This document shows positions 6,512-7,457 of a stretch of 7,457 nt of DNA, in pieces (position 1 is the first letter of the stretch; the number at the start of each line of letters is the position of its first letter). A model generated the notes under the pieces. It worked only from the letters and a program-made list of their open reading frames with translations. It made no database searches and was not told the DNA's origin. Location of the stretch: assembly GCA_030614645.1 (NCBI GenBank), contig JAUWTR010000068.1, forward strand, positions 1-7,457, given 5' to 3'. Source of the DNA: Candidatus Aminicenantota bacterium. Its GTDB lineage: Bacteria; Acidobacteriota; Aminicenantia; Aminicenantales; Aminicenantaceae. Both the position numbers and the translations under genes were made by a program.

Positions 6512-7174
6512 TTATCTATCCCTTGTTATCCGTAGATTCTGGGAGGGAATGTTTACTGCTTTGAGGATGCCGGTTTCATCTGTAACCAGTTCAACCTGAG
6601 TCGGACCCAGCGTCATAATAAGAGTGCATGGTGTTTCTTCATCCGGTTCCAGGGTAAAAGGAGCCTCCATCTGGGGGATTATATATGCGGAAAGCTCAAG
6701 AGGAGCTTGCATCGAGCAGCTGAATTTCTTGGTTATTACCATGTAGGGAGAAAAAACAGGATTGGGTAAAAGAAAAGCATCTCTTTTAATTTTTACTACA
6801 TTTTGTTGTTCCTGCCCGGATACCCGGATTACATTCTCAGCCCGGCCTCCAGCCAGATTACTGGATATTTCCTGACTGACTCCGCTTATAGAGCCTTTAA
6901 ATTCAAACCTGGTGGGAATGAAACTTTTATTCAGCCGGATATAAAGTCTCTCGATTTCCATCCTGACAGGTTTGGTCATACGCCCTTTTACAGAAAGGAT
7001 GTATCCATCTTCATTTGCCTGCCAGGAATATTCTTCGTATCCGACTTTTTGGTCCATAAAAAATATGGAATAAGTCCCTTCTTCTGTACTTCTTTCTGGC
7101 TGAGCATAAAGTAGGATGTAAAATGCCAAAAAGATAAAAGCTATAGTTGTAAAAAGAACTAGTTTTCTAAACAT
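6512..7174 (-). CDS. Exported or membrane-anchored protein of unknown function
   Basis: A 220-residue protein with a basic start (MFRK) and a hydrophobic segment at about 5-24 (LVLFTTIAFIFLAFYILLYA). This reads as a signal peptide, possibly cleaved after Ala24, or as an uncleaved anchor. There is no lipobox cysteine. The rest (25-220) is predominantly beta-strand-like, with repeated alternating patterns (GTYSIFFMDQKVGYEEYSW, MEIERLYIRLNKSFIPTRFE, TQVELVTDETGILKAVNI). This resembles extracytoplasmic beta-rich proteins of the DUF3108 kind; I am not confident of the family. Only Cys153 and Cys183 are present and could pair outside the membrane. The ATG is at 7172-7174, with an AGGTAGAG-like site just upstream. 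It lies 19 bases after the YbjQ-like gene and is probably co-transcribed with it. It ends in TAA, 42 bases from the convergent cyclase gene. Function is unknown. Confidence 0.85.
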   Translation of the reverse strand: MFRKLVLFTTIAFIFLAFYILLYAQPERSTEEGTYSIFFMDQKVGYEEYSWQANEDGYILSVKGRMTKPVRMEIERLYIRLNKSFIPTRFEFKGSISGVSQEISSNLAGGRAENVIRVSGQEQQNVVKIKRDAFLLPNPVFSPYMVITKKFSCSMQAPLELSAYIIPQMEAPFTLEPDEETPCTLIMTLGPTQVELVTDETGILKAVNIPSQNLRITRDR

Positions 7175-7193
7175 ACACTCTACCTGGGAAAAG

Positions 7194-7457
7194 CTATTCT
7201 ACTATAACAGCCGTACCATAGGCCAAAATCTCAGAGGCGCTCTGCATGATCATAGAAGTTGCAAACCTTACATTTAATATAGCATTAGCCCCCAGGGTTT
7301 CGGCCTCTTCAACCATGCGGTCGAGGGCCTGCTCCCGTGATTCAGCCATCATCTTGGTATAATCTATTATCTCACCACCAACAATATTTTTTAAGGCAGC
7401 AGAGATATCTCGTCCTACGTGCCGGGCGCGGATAGTATTTCCGCGGACAATACCTAA
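7194..7457 (-). CDS. YbjQ/UPF0145 family protein, 5' end outside window
   Basis: The last 87 codons of a gene entering from the right edge, ending in TAG (complement of 7194-7196). The readable part begins LGIVRGNTIRARHVGRDISA and contains GGEIIDYTKMM, AESREQALDRMVEEAETLGA and NAILNVRFATS, ending in YGTAVIVE. This is the full pattern of the small YbjQ (UPF0145, 'heavy-metal-binding domain') family, which is usually about 105 residues, so roughly 15-20 residues are missing. Family proteins form pentameric beta-alpha assemblies; the heavy-metal-binding name is not backed by a firm biochemical role. It is followed after 19 bases by the exported protein gene, a plausible two-gene unit. It was not long enough to stand out as an intact frame in this window but is clear by family pattern. 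Confidence 0.9.
   Translation of the reverse strand, partial: LGIVRGNTIRARHVGRDISAALKNIVGGEIIDYTKMMAESREQALDRMVEEAETLGANAILNVRFATSMIMQSASEILAYGTAVIVE

Noticed and set aside
6491..6513. AT-only hairpin AATAATA / TATTATT between the convergent cyclase and exported-protein genes, as a shared terminator
   Set aside because: The stem is 7 bp of only A-T pairs with a 9-base loop and no following U tract, so it would be too weak for an intrinsic terminator.

Overview
The window looks like a chromosomal segment of a strict anaerobe of moderate-to-low GC content. The evidence is a Cys-rich 2[4Fe-4S] ferredoxin-type protein, AGGAG-type ribosome binding sites, and a set of cytoplasmic sensor modules (GAF, FHA, class III cyclase). 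Desulfobacterota (sulfate-reducer relatives) fit best from my memory of similar proteins. A Gram-positive sulfate reducer or syntroph (Peptococcaceae-like) cannot be excluded, and no marker gene settles it.

Layout. (1) 64-1344, minus strand: a winged-helix plus dicluster ferredoxin protein with its own candidate promoter. (2) 1345-1879: a 535-base gap that is not empty. It holds a start-less open fragment (1498 to about 1700, plus strand) abutting a short, clearly transposase-like remnant of the IS110 family (1702-1818, minus strand), then a good sigma70-type promoter. (3) 1880-3019, plus: a GT4-like glycosyltransferase of the DUF3524 / tRNA-queuosine alpha-mannosyltransferase (GTDC1) family. 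(4) 3091-6469, plus: a signalling cassette of a GAF-domain histidine kinase, a single-domain response regulator and an FHA-GAF-adenylate cyclase. The kinase frame is broken by one in-frame TAG at 3304-3306 but is otherwise intact. (5) 6512-7457, minus: a two-gene unit of a truncated-by-window YbjQ/UPF0145 protein followed by an exported or membrane-anchored protein of unknown function. It converges on the cyclase.

Working together. The kinase, receiver and cyclase are collinear, and the receiver and cyclase are only 18 bases apart. The simplest model is a phosphorelay in which the cytosolic kinase phosphorylates the receiver, and the receiver acts in trans on cAMP synthesis. The amber codon makes the kinase either a recent pseudogene or a candidate for readthrough (suppression or pyrrolysine). 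A second candidate promoter at the 3' end of the kinase gene could keep the receiver and cyclase expressed without it. The glycosyltransferase and the ferredoxin protein have no obvious functional link to the cassette.

I see no RNA genes, CRISPR arrays or convincing intrinsic terminators.
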